NCBI GenBank assembly: GCA_017961625.1
Contig: JAGCWY010000100.1
Location: 1-6,991, forward strand
Reading direction: 5' to 3'
DNA from: Ruminococcus sp.
GTDB lineage: Bacteria > Bacillota > Clostridia > Oscillospirales > Ruminococcaceae
DNA length: 6,991 bases
Under the pieces are notes generated by a model. It worked only from the letters and a program-made list of their open reading frames with translations, made no database searches and was not told the DNA's origin. The position numbers were made by a program, and so were the translations under genes. Shown piece after piece: positions 1 to 5,172 of the stretch; within the stretch, counting starts at the first letter, position 1, and every line of letters begins with the position of its first letter.

Positions 1-220
1 TATAATAATTGTATATATCAGTACCTTAGTACCAAAATATCTTTAATCCTGTTCATAACGCTTGCGTTATTACTTGCGTGTTATTTTTTAGTCTTTTCTT
101 GACCTTCTCTTCTTTCCACTGATTTCTCAGCTTCAATAAAGGAATCTCAAGGGTCGTTACTTTTTTATTCGCATTGTTCAATTTTCAAGATGCTGTTCGC
201 TGCTCTCTTCTTGAGACAGC
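1..220 (-). other. Leader of a leftward rRNA operon (rRNA gene off the window)
   Basis: This leader follows the two tandem promoters and has no credible open reading frame. On the minus strand it holds a boxA-like stretch around 160-195, reading CATCTTGAAAATTGAACAAT, which resembles the element before 16S and 23S genes in Clostridia that recruits the Nus antitermination complex. A 7-bp inverted repeat lies at 55-70 (ATAACGC/GCGTTAT), possibly part of leader processing. The 16S or 23S gene is not reached, so the assignment rests on promoters plus leader. The alternative is another highly expressed stable RNA. Confidence 0.65.
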
Positions 221-226
221 TTTAAT

Positions 227-255
227 ATTATATCACTATCCTTCATTCTTGTCAA
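227..255 (-). promoter_or_regulatory. Downstream tandem promoter (P2), probable rRNA operon
   Basis: On the minus strand a perfect -35 TTGACA (250-255) and a perfect -10 TATAAT (227-232) have a 17-base spacer. Transcription would start near position 220 and run out of the left edge. The P1-P2 spacing and the quality of both boxes argue for a very strongly expressed stable-RNA operon. Confidence 0.85.
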
Positions 256-321
256 GCCTTTTTTTAAATTTCTTTAGAAAATTTTTTCTAAGCTTTTCCG
301 TTCTTGTCGGACAGTAATTAT

Positions 322-350
322 ATTATACCTCTTTTTAAGGTTAGTGTCAA
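322..350 (-). promoter_or_regulatory. Upstream tandem promoter (P1), probable rRNA operon
   Basis: On the minus strand a perfect -35 TTGACA (345-350) and a perfect -10 TATAAT (322-327) are separated by exactly 17 bases. The DNA upstream (about 351-400) is very A/T rich, like an UP element. A second identical-quality promoter follows about 95 bases downstream. Tandem consensus promoters ahead of a boxA-like leader are typical of rRNA operons in Firmicutes. The promoter is seen directly; the rRNA assignment is inferred. Confidence 0.85.
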
Positions 351-414
351 GCATAAAGTTTTTAACATATTCAAAGCTATTATATCAAATATATCAAATT
401 GGCAGAAATGCGTA

Positions 415-503
415 ATCGAGTAGGAGACGGCGATGACGCCGCTGATCTCTCAGTCGAGTAGCCAAATGGACTTTCACCACAAGGCTCTCACTTTACACGG
501 TTC
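415..503 (-). ncRNA. Group II intron 3' end (damaged domain V, domain VI)
   Basis: After the maturase stop, the minus strand begins what looks like domain V: GAACCGTGTAAAGTGAGAGC (503-484), a 5' arm plus tetraloop. The complementary 3' arm expected next is missing. In its place is a segment containing GGTGAAAGTCC (478-468), the same 11 bases as in domain I at 1078-1068. Domain VI then follows (CTGAGAGATC, the CGGCG/CGCCG stem at 428-441, and CTACTCGAT). Loss of the domain V arm would remove the catalytic core. An alternative 34-nt hairpin at 456-489 with a GAAA loop is possible. Confidence 0.55.
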
Positions 504-515
504 TTCGTATTCCCA

Positions 516-746
516 TTATGTTTTCCAACCGAGAGCCCAATGTGCGAACATTTTGCTAACTCTTGAAGCCATGTTTTTGCTCTGATTTTATGCCCTCTGA
601 ACCTTTTGAATTTATGCCTAGCCCATCGACAAAGTCTTTCATTCAGGCAATGCATGGTATAGCTGACTGCTGATTTACAATAACTCATGAAATAATTAAG
701 CCATACTCAAACTGATTGATTGTTCGCCCCTTCGCTCCATCTCCAT
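516..746 (-). pseudogene. Remnant of group II intron reverse transcriptase/maturase (N- and C-terminal stubs)
   Basis: A full intron-encoded protein has about 400-600 residues; here only two scraps survive. A possible N-terminal stub (746-696) reads MEMERRGEQSISLSMA and stops. In another frame a C-terminal piece (703-549) reads WLNYFMSYCKSAVSYTMHCL and continues through CRWARHKFKRFRGHK and WLQELAK, closely matching the end of the group II maturase domain. A frameshift follows: the expected ending FAHWALGWKT plus TAA lies in a shifted frame at 516-548. The reverse transcriptase palm and its catalytic YADD-type motif are absent. The gene was therefore lost by a large internal deletion (junction near 700) plus a second small deletion. 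The family match rests on recalled motifs and is strong. Confidence 0.85.
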
Positions 747-1106
747 TACAGAGACTTCTTCACTACTACGGACTCTGCTAACTTCTCACAGTTCGTTGTT
801 ACTACGGTTTATATCCCGCCTGTGAGACCTCCCCGATTAAGGTGCACACTCTTTCCCTCCATATATCTGCCGCATTTACTTTGCTACTACTAAGGTAATA
901 GTTATCAGACTTTGCTGCTTCTTGCCAGCTTGTCTCTCGTAGCCCAGCCTTATATGCGATTTCTGTTCGTCAGACCAGAGGTTTGCTTACAGCTTCCTTC
1001 AGATTCCGCCTCGCGGCGGACACCTTTGCTGTTCGGCTATACACTTCCCACTATCTGGGCGTGTTCGGGACTTTCACCCGTTAGATTGTGCCCATGTCGG
1101 GCAAAC
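747..1106 (-). ncRNA. Group II intron 5' ribozyme part (domains I to III/IV)
   Basis: This stretch covers the non-coding front of the intron on the minus strand: the GTTTG start, the GTGAAAGTCC segment, a GC-rich CCGCCgcgaGGCGG hairpin near 1008-1022, and repeated GTAGTAAC / GTAGTAGTGAAGAAG segments typical of the region before the maturase start. There is no credible protein on either strand. A 101-codon open frame on the plus strand (912-1217) is a chance frame through this structured RNA. Domain-by-domain folding was not computed. Confidence 0.7.
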
Positions 1107-1107
1107 C

Positions 1108-1137
1108 AAAAAAGAGCTGCACTTTTATGTGCAGCTC
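1108..1137 (-). terminator. Rho-independent terminator of the xylanase gene
   Basis: On the minus strand a perfect 9-bp stem (GAGCTGCAC, 1129-1137, pairing with 1114-1122) with a 6-base loop is followed by six Ts (1113-1108). It lies about 130 bases after the xylanase stop and directly before the group II intron start. The stem also reads as a hairpin on the plus strand, but no T-tract follows there. Confidence 0.93.
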
Positions 1138-1176
1138 CGTGTCTTTATTGTGTGAGAATATGCTTATTCCACTGCT

Positions 1177-1269
1177 TTAAAGGTTGTAGCCTGTTAATAC
1201 CTTGTACTTTTCCTTAAAGCTTTCAGAGGAAAGAGCCACATCTTCAGCCTTCAGCTGGAATGCAACAGG
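1177..1269 (-). pseudogene. Coding-like tail downstream of the xylanase stop (30 codons)
   Basis: Directly after the xylanase stop, in the +1 frame, 30 codons run open to a TAA: they begin PVAFQLKAEDV and end YKVLTGYNL. Codon choice (AAG, GCT, GAA, CTT, TAC, AAC) and composition look like real protein from this genome rather than random sequence. There is no start codon, and an in-frame TAA precedes the piece. The xylanase frame would run into it if the T5 run at the end of that gene were one base shorter. It could be the lost C-terminal extension of the xylanase or the 3' scrap of a neighbouring gene displaced by rearrangement. I do not recognise the family. Confidence 0.4.
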
Positions 1270-1270
1270 C

Positions 1271-3373
1271 TCAATCAGAAAAACTCTTTATCTTGCCGAG
1301 GAGATATTCCTGAATGCAAAGCGCATCATTTGTTGTAAGTCCCTCGCTCTCCTTGTCAACATCAGCGTTTACCTTGCCCTGTACTGTGATGTGGTGCTCA
1401 TCTGTACCGTTAACATCGTACTTGTTAGGGTTTGCAAGGCACTGCATGATGAGAACTGCGTCACCCATATCTACCTGACCGTCATTGTTTGCGTCGCCTG
1501 CCAGTGTAACTGGGAGTTCGCCTGTTACTGTAGTGGTCGTGGTAGTATTTGTATCAGTCGAGGTGGTAGTTGAAGTTGTGGTCTCCGATGTAGTAGTTGT
1601 TGTTTCGGAGGTAGTTGTTACGGTTGTGGTGGTAGTTGTAGTCACCGTGTTACCGCCTGCGATAGTAGTTCTTACAGGGTCGGAAGCTGACTTGCCGTCA
1701 ACTATAGACTTGAATGCAGGCTTAGCCATATATTCCTTGTCGAATATAAGTGGGTTCTGTGAAGCTCTCCAGCTCTTGTGGTCTGTAATTCCCCAGAATA
1801 TTACTGCTGAGATATTGTCACTGTACTTCTCGTAAAGGTCGAAAAGTCCCTTGTAGTACTTAGCCTGTACGTCGAAATACTTGTCGTCGGAGTGCTCCTG
1901 TACAGTAGCGTCAAGCTCTGTGATCTGAACGTCAAGGCCGAGCCCTATATACTTCTTGAGTGCATTCTCGTACATACTGAGAGATGGGAATGCTGCATCA
2001 AGGCTCTGTCTTACGTCAAGATGAGACTGCATACCGATACCGTCGATATTGCCTGCCTTCTTAAGTCTCTCAGCCATTTCGCATACTGCGTCAAGCTTGC
2101 CTGTCATATATTCGTTATAGTCGTTGTAGTAGAGCTTACAGCCCTCGGGAGCATACTTCCTTGCATATTCAAATGCGTAGTCAATGAAGGAGTTGTCGCC
2201 GAATACAGCTACCCAGTCAGAAGCGGCATAGTTGTTGGACTGACCACAGTGACCTGCCTCGCGGGGCGTTCCGTTATCTGTCCATGCTTCGTTAACAACG
2301 TCGCAAGCATAGAAGTTAACATCGGGATAGAGCTCTGTAAGTGTTGTGAAGAAGCTCTTGATATAGTTTTCCATACGCTTCTTCATCTTGTCGGGAGAAA
2401 CGTAATCCTTCTTCTCGTCGTAGTCCTCCTTGAAGAACCACTCAGGTGTCTGGCTATGCCATACAAGTGTATGAACTCTTACGGGGATACCATATTTTCT
2501 TGCATAGTTGAGAACAGGCTTTGCCTGTGAGAAGCTTATCTGCGGAGTCTCGTCATCGCCTGTCTTCTCGAGGTATTCGAGTGTCTTTGTCTTGTTGAGG
2601 ACGTAGTCTGGCTTCATCTGATTGCCGACTGTAACGCTCTCGCCGAAGTGCTTCTGGAGAAGGTCCATAAAGGGCTGTGAGGACATATCCTCGGGAGAAA
2701 GGGCAGTACCTATCTTGAATTTGTCCTTGTATATCTCACTGAGTGAAGGAAGATCGCTCTCAATCTCCACACGTGGAGCCTCAGTGATCTTTACATCATC
2801 AATGAATATGGACTCCTGTCCGCCCTCGAAGTATACATATACGCCTTCCATTCCCTCAGAATAGCTTATGGGAACATTCTTTATCTCTGCCCAGCCGTTT
2901 CCACCGCCGCTGGTAGCCTGAATGTTCTGCTTGAGGTTAGAATATGAGGTATCACCATCAACGCTGAACTGGAAGCTGAGCGTTGTGTTGGTGTACCACT
3001 CTCCTCTTACTGAACAGGAGAAGTAGTACTGTGTATCAGGCTCGAGGAAGCCGTCCATGCGGAATGCAGGTCCGTGCCATGTGTCACCTCTCTCCGTAGC
3101 GGAAAGACCGCTGTCGCCGCTCTTTGCAGCATCCGCAGAGATAGCAAGTACTGTTTTATCATCGCCGCCTCTGTTTGACCAGTGCTCGAGATCAGCCTCA
3201 CTCTCAAATCCGCATTCGTATACTACTTTCCCCTCTGATGAGGACGCAGCCTTGTTGTTTGTCAGCTGTACGCCTGCGGGTGCTACCGCATTAACAGCCG
3301 AAGCCGAAGCTGAAAGCGCCATTGCTGCACCCATAACGCCTGCTACGAGCTTCTTTAAGTTTTTTCCTCTCAT
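1271..3373 (-). CDS. Secreted GH10 endo-beta-1,4-xylanase with CBM22-like domain and dockerin
   Basis: This 700-residue enzyme hydrolyses internal beta-1,4 bonds of xylan and is built to be exported and plugged into a cellulosome. Order of parts: signal peptide (about 1-29, KKLVAGVMGAAMAL core, cleavage probably after VNA or SASA); a CBM22/CBM4_9-like beta-sandwich (about 48-200) that would bind xylan; a GH10 barrel (about 210-560) with GNQMKP near 250, HTLVWH at 301-306, the acid/base Glu362 in VVNEAW and the nucleophile Glu486 in ITELD; a Thr-rich linker (about 575-617); and a type I-like dockerin (about 625-695) with calcium loops at DANNDGQVDMGD (627-638) and 671-683. Start: the ATG at 3373 has GGAGG 8 bases upstream. 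An in-frame ATG at 3418 lies inside the promoter and is excluded. It is monocistronic, with its own promoter and terminator. The possible frameshifted tail after the stop is described separately. Confidence 0.95.
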   Translation of the reverse strand: MRGKNLKKLVAGVMGAAMALSASASAVNAVAPAGVQLTNNKAASSSEGKVVYECGFESEADLEHWSNRGGDDKTVLAISADAAKSGDSGLSATERGDTWHGPAFRMDGFLEPDTQYYFSCSVRGEWYTNTTLSFQFSVDGDTSYSNLKQNIQATSGGGNGWAEIKNVPISYSEGMEGVYVYFEGGQESIFIDDVKITEAPRVEIESDLPSLSEIYKDKFKIGTALSPEDMSSQPFMDLLQKHFGESVTVGNQMKPDYVLNKTKTLEYLEKTGDDETPQISFSQAKPVLNYARKYGIPVRVHTLVWHSQTPEWFFKEDYDEKKDYVSPDKMKKRMENYIKSFFTTLTELYPDVNFYACDVVNEAWTDNGTPREAGHCGQSNNYAASDWVAVFGDNSFIDYAFEYARKYAPEGCKLYYNDYNEYMTGKLDAVCEMAERLKKAGNIDGIGMQSHLDVRQSLDAAFPSLSMYENALKKYIGLGLDVQITELDATVQEHSDDKYFDVQAKYYKGLFDLYEKYSDNISAVIFWGITDHKSWRASQNPLIFDKEYMAKPAFKSIVDGKSASDPVRTTIAGGNTVTTTTTTTVTTTSETTTTTSETTTSTTTSTDTNTTTTTTVTGELPVTLAGDANNDGQVDMGDAVLIMQCLANPNKYDVNGTDEHHITVQGKVNADVDKESEGLTTNDALCIQEYLLGKIKSFSD

Positions 3374-3388
3374 AGTTAATTCCTCCAA
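3374..3388 (-). promoter_or_regulatory. Ribosome binding site deciding the xylanase start
   Basis: GGAGG on the minus strand is followed by 8 bases and the ATG at 3373. This places translation start at MRGKNLKKLV, which gives a classic signal peptide. The longer in-frame start has no such site and would begin upstream of the predicted transcript. Confidence 0.9.
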
Positions 3389-3408
3389 AAATAAATTTTT
3401 GTGTTTAT

Positions 3409-3437
3409 ATTGTAACACGATTATGCATATATGTCAA
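3409..3437 (-). promoter_or_regulatory. Xylanase promoter
   Basis: On the minus strand a perfect -35 TTGACA (3432-3437) and a -10 TACAAT (3409-3414, one mismatch) are separated by 17 bases. Transcription should start near 3402, giving a leader of about 30 bases. An 8-bp palindrome TATGCATA (3422-3429) lies between the two boxes and could be an operator, though this is only a suggestion. No CRE-like catabolite repression site was recognised. Confidence 0.85.
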
Positions 3438-3499
3438 TGCAGACGGCCCCCATACAGCAATAAATGGTTAGATTCAATATATTATTAGCTTAAAAATGG

Positions 3500-3703
3500 T
3501 CAGTTTAAACAAAATCGGTCATTTGGTTGGTTTTTCGTGGGAGGGGCGGGCATCATGTTTTCAATGGCGTATTCGCACCACTGCACCGCAAGCAAATTAA
3601 AAGACACATCGCGTTCTGCGGCCAGTCTTTGTAGCGATTCAATCAGTGGATCGAGCATATGAACAGTTCTGTTCGACGATGAACGCCTTTTAATTTCAAA
3701 CAT
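3500..3703 (-). CDS. Small ribbon-helix-helix-like protein, function unknown
   Basis: This is a 67-residue basic-to-neutral protein. Residues about 8-50 (SSSNRTVHMLDPLIESLQRL, then AAERDVSFNLLAVQWCEYAI) follow the pattern of a ribbon-helix-helix DNA-binding fold: one beta strand, an amphipathic helix, a turn, and a second helix. Such proteins (CopG/Arc/MetJ type) bind DNA as dimers and often act as antitoxins, plasmid copy regulators or relaxosome accessory proteins. The tail from about residue 51 (PAPPTKNQPNDRF) is probably disordered. GGAG lies 10 bases before the ATG. No toxin or partner gene is adjacent, so no specific role can be given. It may be a remnant of a mobile element or a stand-alone regulator. 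The family call rests on pattern only. Confidence 0.65.
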   Translation of the reverse strand: MFEIKRRSSSNRTVHMLDPLIESLQRLAAERDVSFNLLAVQWCEYAIENMMPAPPTKNQPNDRFCLN

Positions 3704-3726
3704 TTATCATTTACTCCAAAATCTGC

Positions 3727-3732
3727 ATTATA
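3727..3732 (-). promoter_or_regulatory. Possible -10 box for the small RHH-like gene
   Basis: A perfect TATAAT lies on the minus strand 24 bases before the ATG at 3703. At 16-18 bases upstream there is no good TTGACA, so the promoter is weak or needs an activator. Supported only by the -10 match. Confidence 0.35.
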
Positions 3733-4033
3733 AACAAAGCATAACATTTTTTATGATGCTCTTAATATAGCAAGTATTTTTTACTTGTAAATTATATATT
3801 AATATTTTGTAATTATATTATCATCTTTTTCGCGACTTGCGAACACACTGTACGTCACTACTATTTAAATCTTTGCTAAAGGCCTACAAAATGCACACAA
3901 TTTCATGATGCTTTGTCTTTATTTTCTACTTCACAAAACCGAAATGAAACGTGAGAAAGAGAGAGAACAAGAGTATAAGTGAGAGAATTAAAAAGAAAAC
4001 AGAGTATATATTAAAAAAATCCTCAAAAACCTC
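3733..4033. other. AT-rich intergenic region without a gene
   Basis: About 300 bases lie between two divergent transcription units (the RHH-like gene leftward, rplM rightward). No convincing open frame, tRNA or repeat was found on either strand. It has a purine-rich plus-strand stretch around 3951-4010 made of GAGA-like words (GTGAGAAAGAGAGAG, later GTGAGAGAA) and a weak inverted repeat TCGC/GCGA around 3829-3841. The right end is presumably the upstream region of the rplM promoter. Confidence 0.6.
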
Positions 4034-4062
4034 TTGACAGATATTCTACGATAGTGTATAAT
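4034..4062 (+). promoter_or_regulatory. Promoter of the rplM-rpsI operon
   Basis: A perfect -35 TTGACA (4034-4039) and a perfect -10 TATAAT (4057-4062) are separated by 17 bases. Transcription should begin near 4069, about 127 bases before the rplM start codon. The strength fits a ribosomal protein operon. Confidence 0.92.
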
Positions 4063-4068
4063 AATTTT

Positions 4069-4180
4069 TGCACTGCGGCGGAACAGGCGTTTTTTCGGGA
4101 AGCAAGAGGCAGGTCCTTATAGCTTCTTCGGGAGGCTCTGCCTCTTGTTTCTGGATACGCTTTCCGTCCGAAATTTATTA
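4069..4180 (+). promoter_or_regulatory. Structured mRNA leader of rplM-rpsI (L13-leader candidate)
   Basis: The untranslated leader has a perfect 10-bp stem, CAAGAGGCAG (4103-4112) with CTGCCTCTTG (4138-4147), enclosing a 25-base loop region. rplM-rpsI leaders in Firmicutes are known to carry a conserved structure (the L13 leader family) thought to let free L13 repress its own operon. The stem and the length are seen directly; membership in that family is inferred from location and was not checked against a covariance model. Confidence 0.5.
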
Positions 4181-4195
4181 CAGGAGGAAAATATT

Positions 4196-4624
4196 ATGTC
4201 AACTACACTGGCAAAACCCGCAGAAGTAAGCCGTACTTGGTATATCCTCGACGCTGAGGGCAAGCCCCTCGGTCGTGTTGCTGCTAAGGCTGCTCACATT
4301 CTCAGAGGTAAACACAAGCCCACTTTCACTCCCAACGTAGACTGCGGAGATCATGTTATCGTTATCAACTGCGCTAAGGCCGTTCTCACCGGCAGAAAGC
4401 TCGAACAGAAGAAGTACTACTGGCACACAGGCTGGATTGGTGGTCTCAAGTCCATTTCCTATAAGGATATGATGGCTCAGCAGGCTGACAGAGCTATGAT
4501 GATCGCCGTTAACGGTATGCTTCCCAACAACAGCCTCGGCAGAGCTCAGCTCAAGAGACTCAGGACTTACAAGGACGCTAATCACAAGCAGGAGGCTCAG
4601 AAGCCTGTTGCTTACGAGCTTTAA
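4196..4624 (+). CDS. rplM: 50S ribosomal protein L13 (uL13)
   Basis: L13 is a core protein of the large ribosomal subunit that binds 23S rRNA early in assembly. The 142-residue length is normal. Family landmarks are present: WYILDAEGKPLGRVAAKAA (residues 15-33), the RGKHKPTFTPNVDCGD segment, the NCAKAVLTGRKLEQKKYYWH region with the following TGWIGGLK, and MLPNNSLGRAQLKRLRTYK near the C-terminus. Start: the ATG at 4196 has AGGAGG 8 bases upstream. An in-frame ATG at 4145 sits within the leader stem and has no binding site, so it is rejected. rpsI follows after a 16-base gap as a two-gene operon, the usual bacterial pairing. Translation of both is probably coordinated through the structured leader. 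Confidence 0.98.
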   Translation: MSTTLAKPAEVSRTWYILDAEGKPLGRVAAKAAHILRGKHKPTFTPNVDCGDHVIVINCAKAVLTGRKLEQKKYYWHTGWIGGLKSISYKDMMAQQADRAMMIAVNGMLPNNSLGRAQLKRLRTYKDANHKQEAQKPVAYEL

Positions 4625-4640
4625 TAGGAGGTGCTTTTAA

Positions 4641-5042
4641 ATGTACGAATCAAAGGTTAAATACTACTACGGCACAGGCAGAAGAAAGCACTCCGTAGCA
4701 AGAGTAAGAATCTATCCCGGTTCAGGCAATGTTACTATCAACGGCAGAGGTATCGACGATTACTTTGGTCTTGAGACTCTCAAGCTCATTGTTCGTCAGC
4801 CCCTCGCTCTTACAGATAATGTAGAGAAGTTCGACATCGTTTGCACTGTTGCAGGCGGCGGCGTTACAGGTCAGGCTGGTGCTATCAGACACGGTCTTTC
4901 AAGAGCTCTTCTCGAATTTGATCCTGAGCTTCGTCCCACACTCAAAAAGGCTGGATTCCTCACTCGTGATCCACGAATGAAGGAGAGAAAGAAATACGGT
5001 CTCAAGGCTGCACGTCGTGCTCCCCAGTTCTCAAAGCGTTAA
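4641..5042 (+). CDS. rpsI: 30S ribosomal protein S9 (uS9)
   Basis: S9 is a small-subunit protein whose C-terminal tail reaches the P-site tRNA. The 133 residues match the family: YYYGTGRRKHSVARVRIYPG at the N-terminus, VTINGRGIDDYF, a glycine-rich TVAGGGVTGQAGAIRHGLSR block, and the tail DPRMKERKKYGLKAARRAPQ ending FSKR, whose last Arg contacts tRNA. AGGAGG (4626-4631) lies 9 bases before the ATG. It is the second gene of the rplM operon. The 3' end is intact although a mobilizable element appears to have inserted just behind it; such elements usually restore the gene end. Confidence 0.98.
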   Translation: MYESKVKYYYGTGRRKHSVARVRIYPGSGNVTINGRGIDDYFGLETLKLIVRQPLALTDNVEKFDIVCTVAGGGVTGQAGAIRHGLSRALLEFDPELRPTLKKAGFLTRDPRMKERKKYGLKAARRAPQFSKR

Positions 5043-5075
5043 CAGATTTTTTCAGGAACGCCTATATTGCGGTAT

Positions 5076-5117
5076 TTACGAGAATTGTTTACGAATTTGT
5101 TCAACAGATTGTTCAAC
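5076..5117. repeat. Short tandem 12-13 bp repeats between rpsI and integrase
   Basis: Four imperfect units follow one another: TTACGAGAATTGT, TTACGAATTTGT, TCAACAGATTGT, then TCAAC. The clearest exact copies are two TTGTTCAAC at 5097-5105 and 5109-5117, 12 bases apart. Short direct repeats at an element end near the integrase gene are typical of arm-type sites bound by the N-terminal domain of tyrosine integrases. This role is inferred from position. Confidence 0.4.
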
Positions 5118-5134
5118 TAAATACTTTGAAATCA

Positions 5135-5171
5135 AACCTCTTTGTCGCGGAACCGACAGAGAGGTTTTTTG
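5135..5171 (+). terminator. Rho-independent terminator after rpsI
   Basis: A 13-bp stem (AACCTCTTTGTCG 5135-5147 with 5154-5166, one T-G pair) closes a 6-base loop and runs into six Ts (5165-5170). It ends rplM-rpsI transcription 92 bases after the rpsI stop. It also lies directly behind the integrase stop (5173) on the minus strand, but there it lacks a proper T-tract, so it is mainly a plus-strand terminator that shields the convergent integrase. Confidence 0.92.
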
Positions 5172-5172
5172 T

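Larger units (their letters stand above)
415..1106 (-). mobile_element. Degenerate group II intron with internally deleted maturase ORF
   Basis: Read on the minus strand, the 5' end at 1106 (GTTTGCCCGACATGGGCAC, then a GGGTGAAAGTCCCG hairpin segment) resembles the domain I start of bacterial group II introns, usually GTGCGCCCGGCATGGG. The 3' end near 415-450 has a domain VI-like hairpin (CGGCG 437-441 pairing with 428-432) and ends in CTACTCGAT, a common intron 3' terminus. Between them lie remnants of the intron-encoded reverse transcriptase/maturase. Total length is about 690 bases; complete introns with their ORF are usually 2-3 kb. The intron begins right after the T-tract of the xylanase terminator. 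Domain V looks disrupted, so splicing or mobility is doubtful. Boundaries are inferred from terminal motifs, within a few bases. Confidence 0.8.

Noticed and set aside
456..489. 34-nt hairpin with GAAA loop as an intact intron domain V
   Set aside because: The length and loop fit, but the basal stem needs a bulge and the AGC triad is out of its usual place. The sequence before it (484-503) matches a domain V 5' arm better. Kept only as an alternative.
912..1217. 101-codon plus-strand open frame rich in Leu, Cys and Arg
   Set aside because: It runs antisense through the group II intron 5' domains and the terminator. It has no ribosome binding site, and its sequence is explained by the conserved ribozyme.
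1540..1660. Repetitive GTAGT/GTGGT tract as a possible repeat array or CRISPR
   Set aside because: There are no uniform repeats and spacers; it encodes the low-complexity Thr linker of the xylanase.
1485..1835. Plus-strand open frame with a Val-rich stretch
   Set aside because: It is the antisense shadow of the Thr-rich linker (ACN codons read as GTN) and the GH10 end of the xylanase.
3057..3488. 143-codon plus-strand open frame over the xylanase N-terminus
   Set aside because: Antisense to a well-supported gene and its promoter, with no family resemblance and no binding site.
4145..4195. Upstream in-frame ATG adding 17 residues to L13
   Set aside because: It overlaps the leader stem and has no ribosome binding site; the ATG at 4196 has AGGAGG at ideal spacing and gives the normal family length.
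4199..4585. 128-codon minus-strand open frame within rplM
   Set aside because: Complete antisense overlap with an unmistakable L13 gene.
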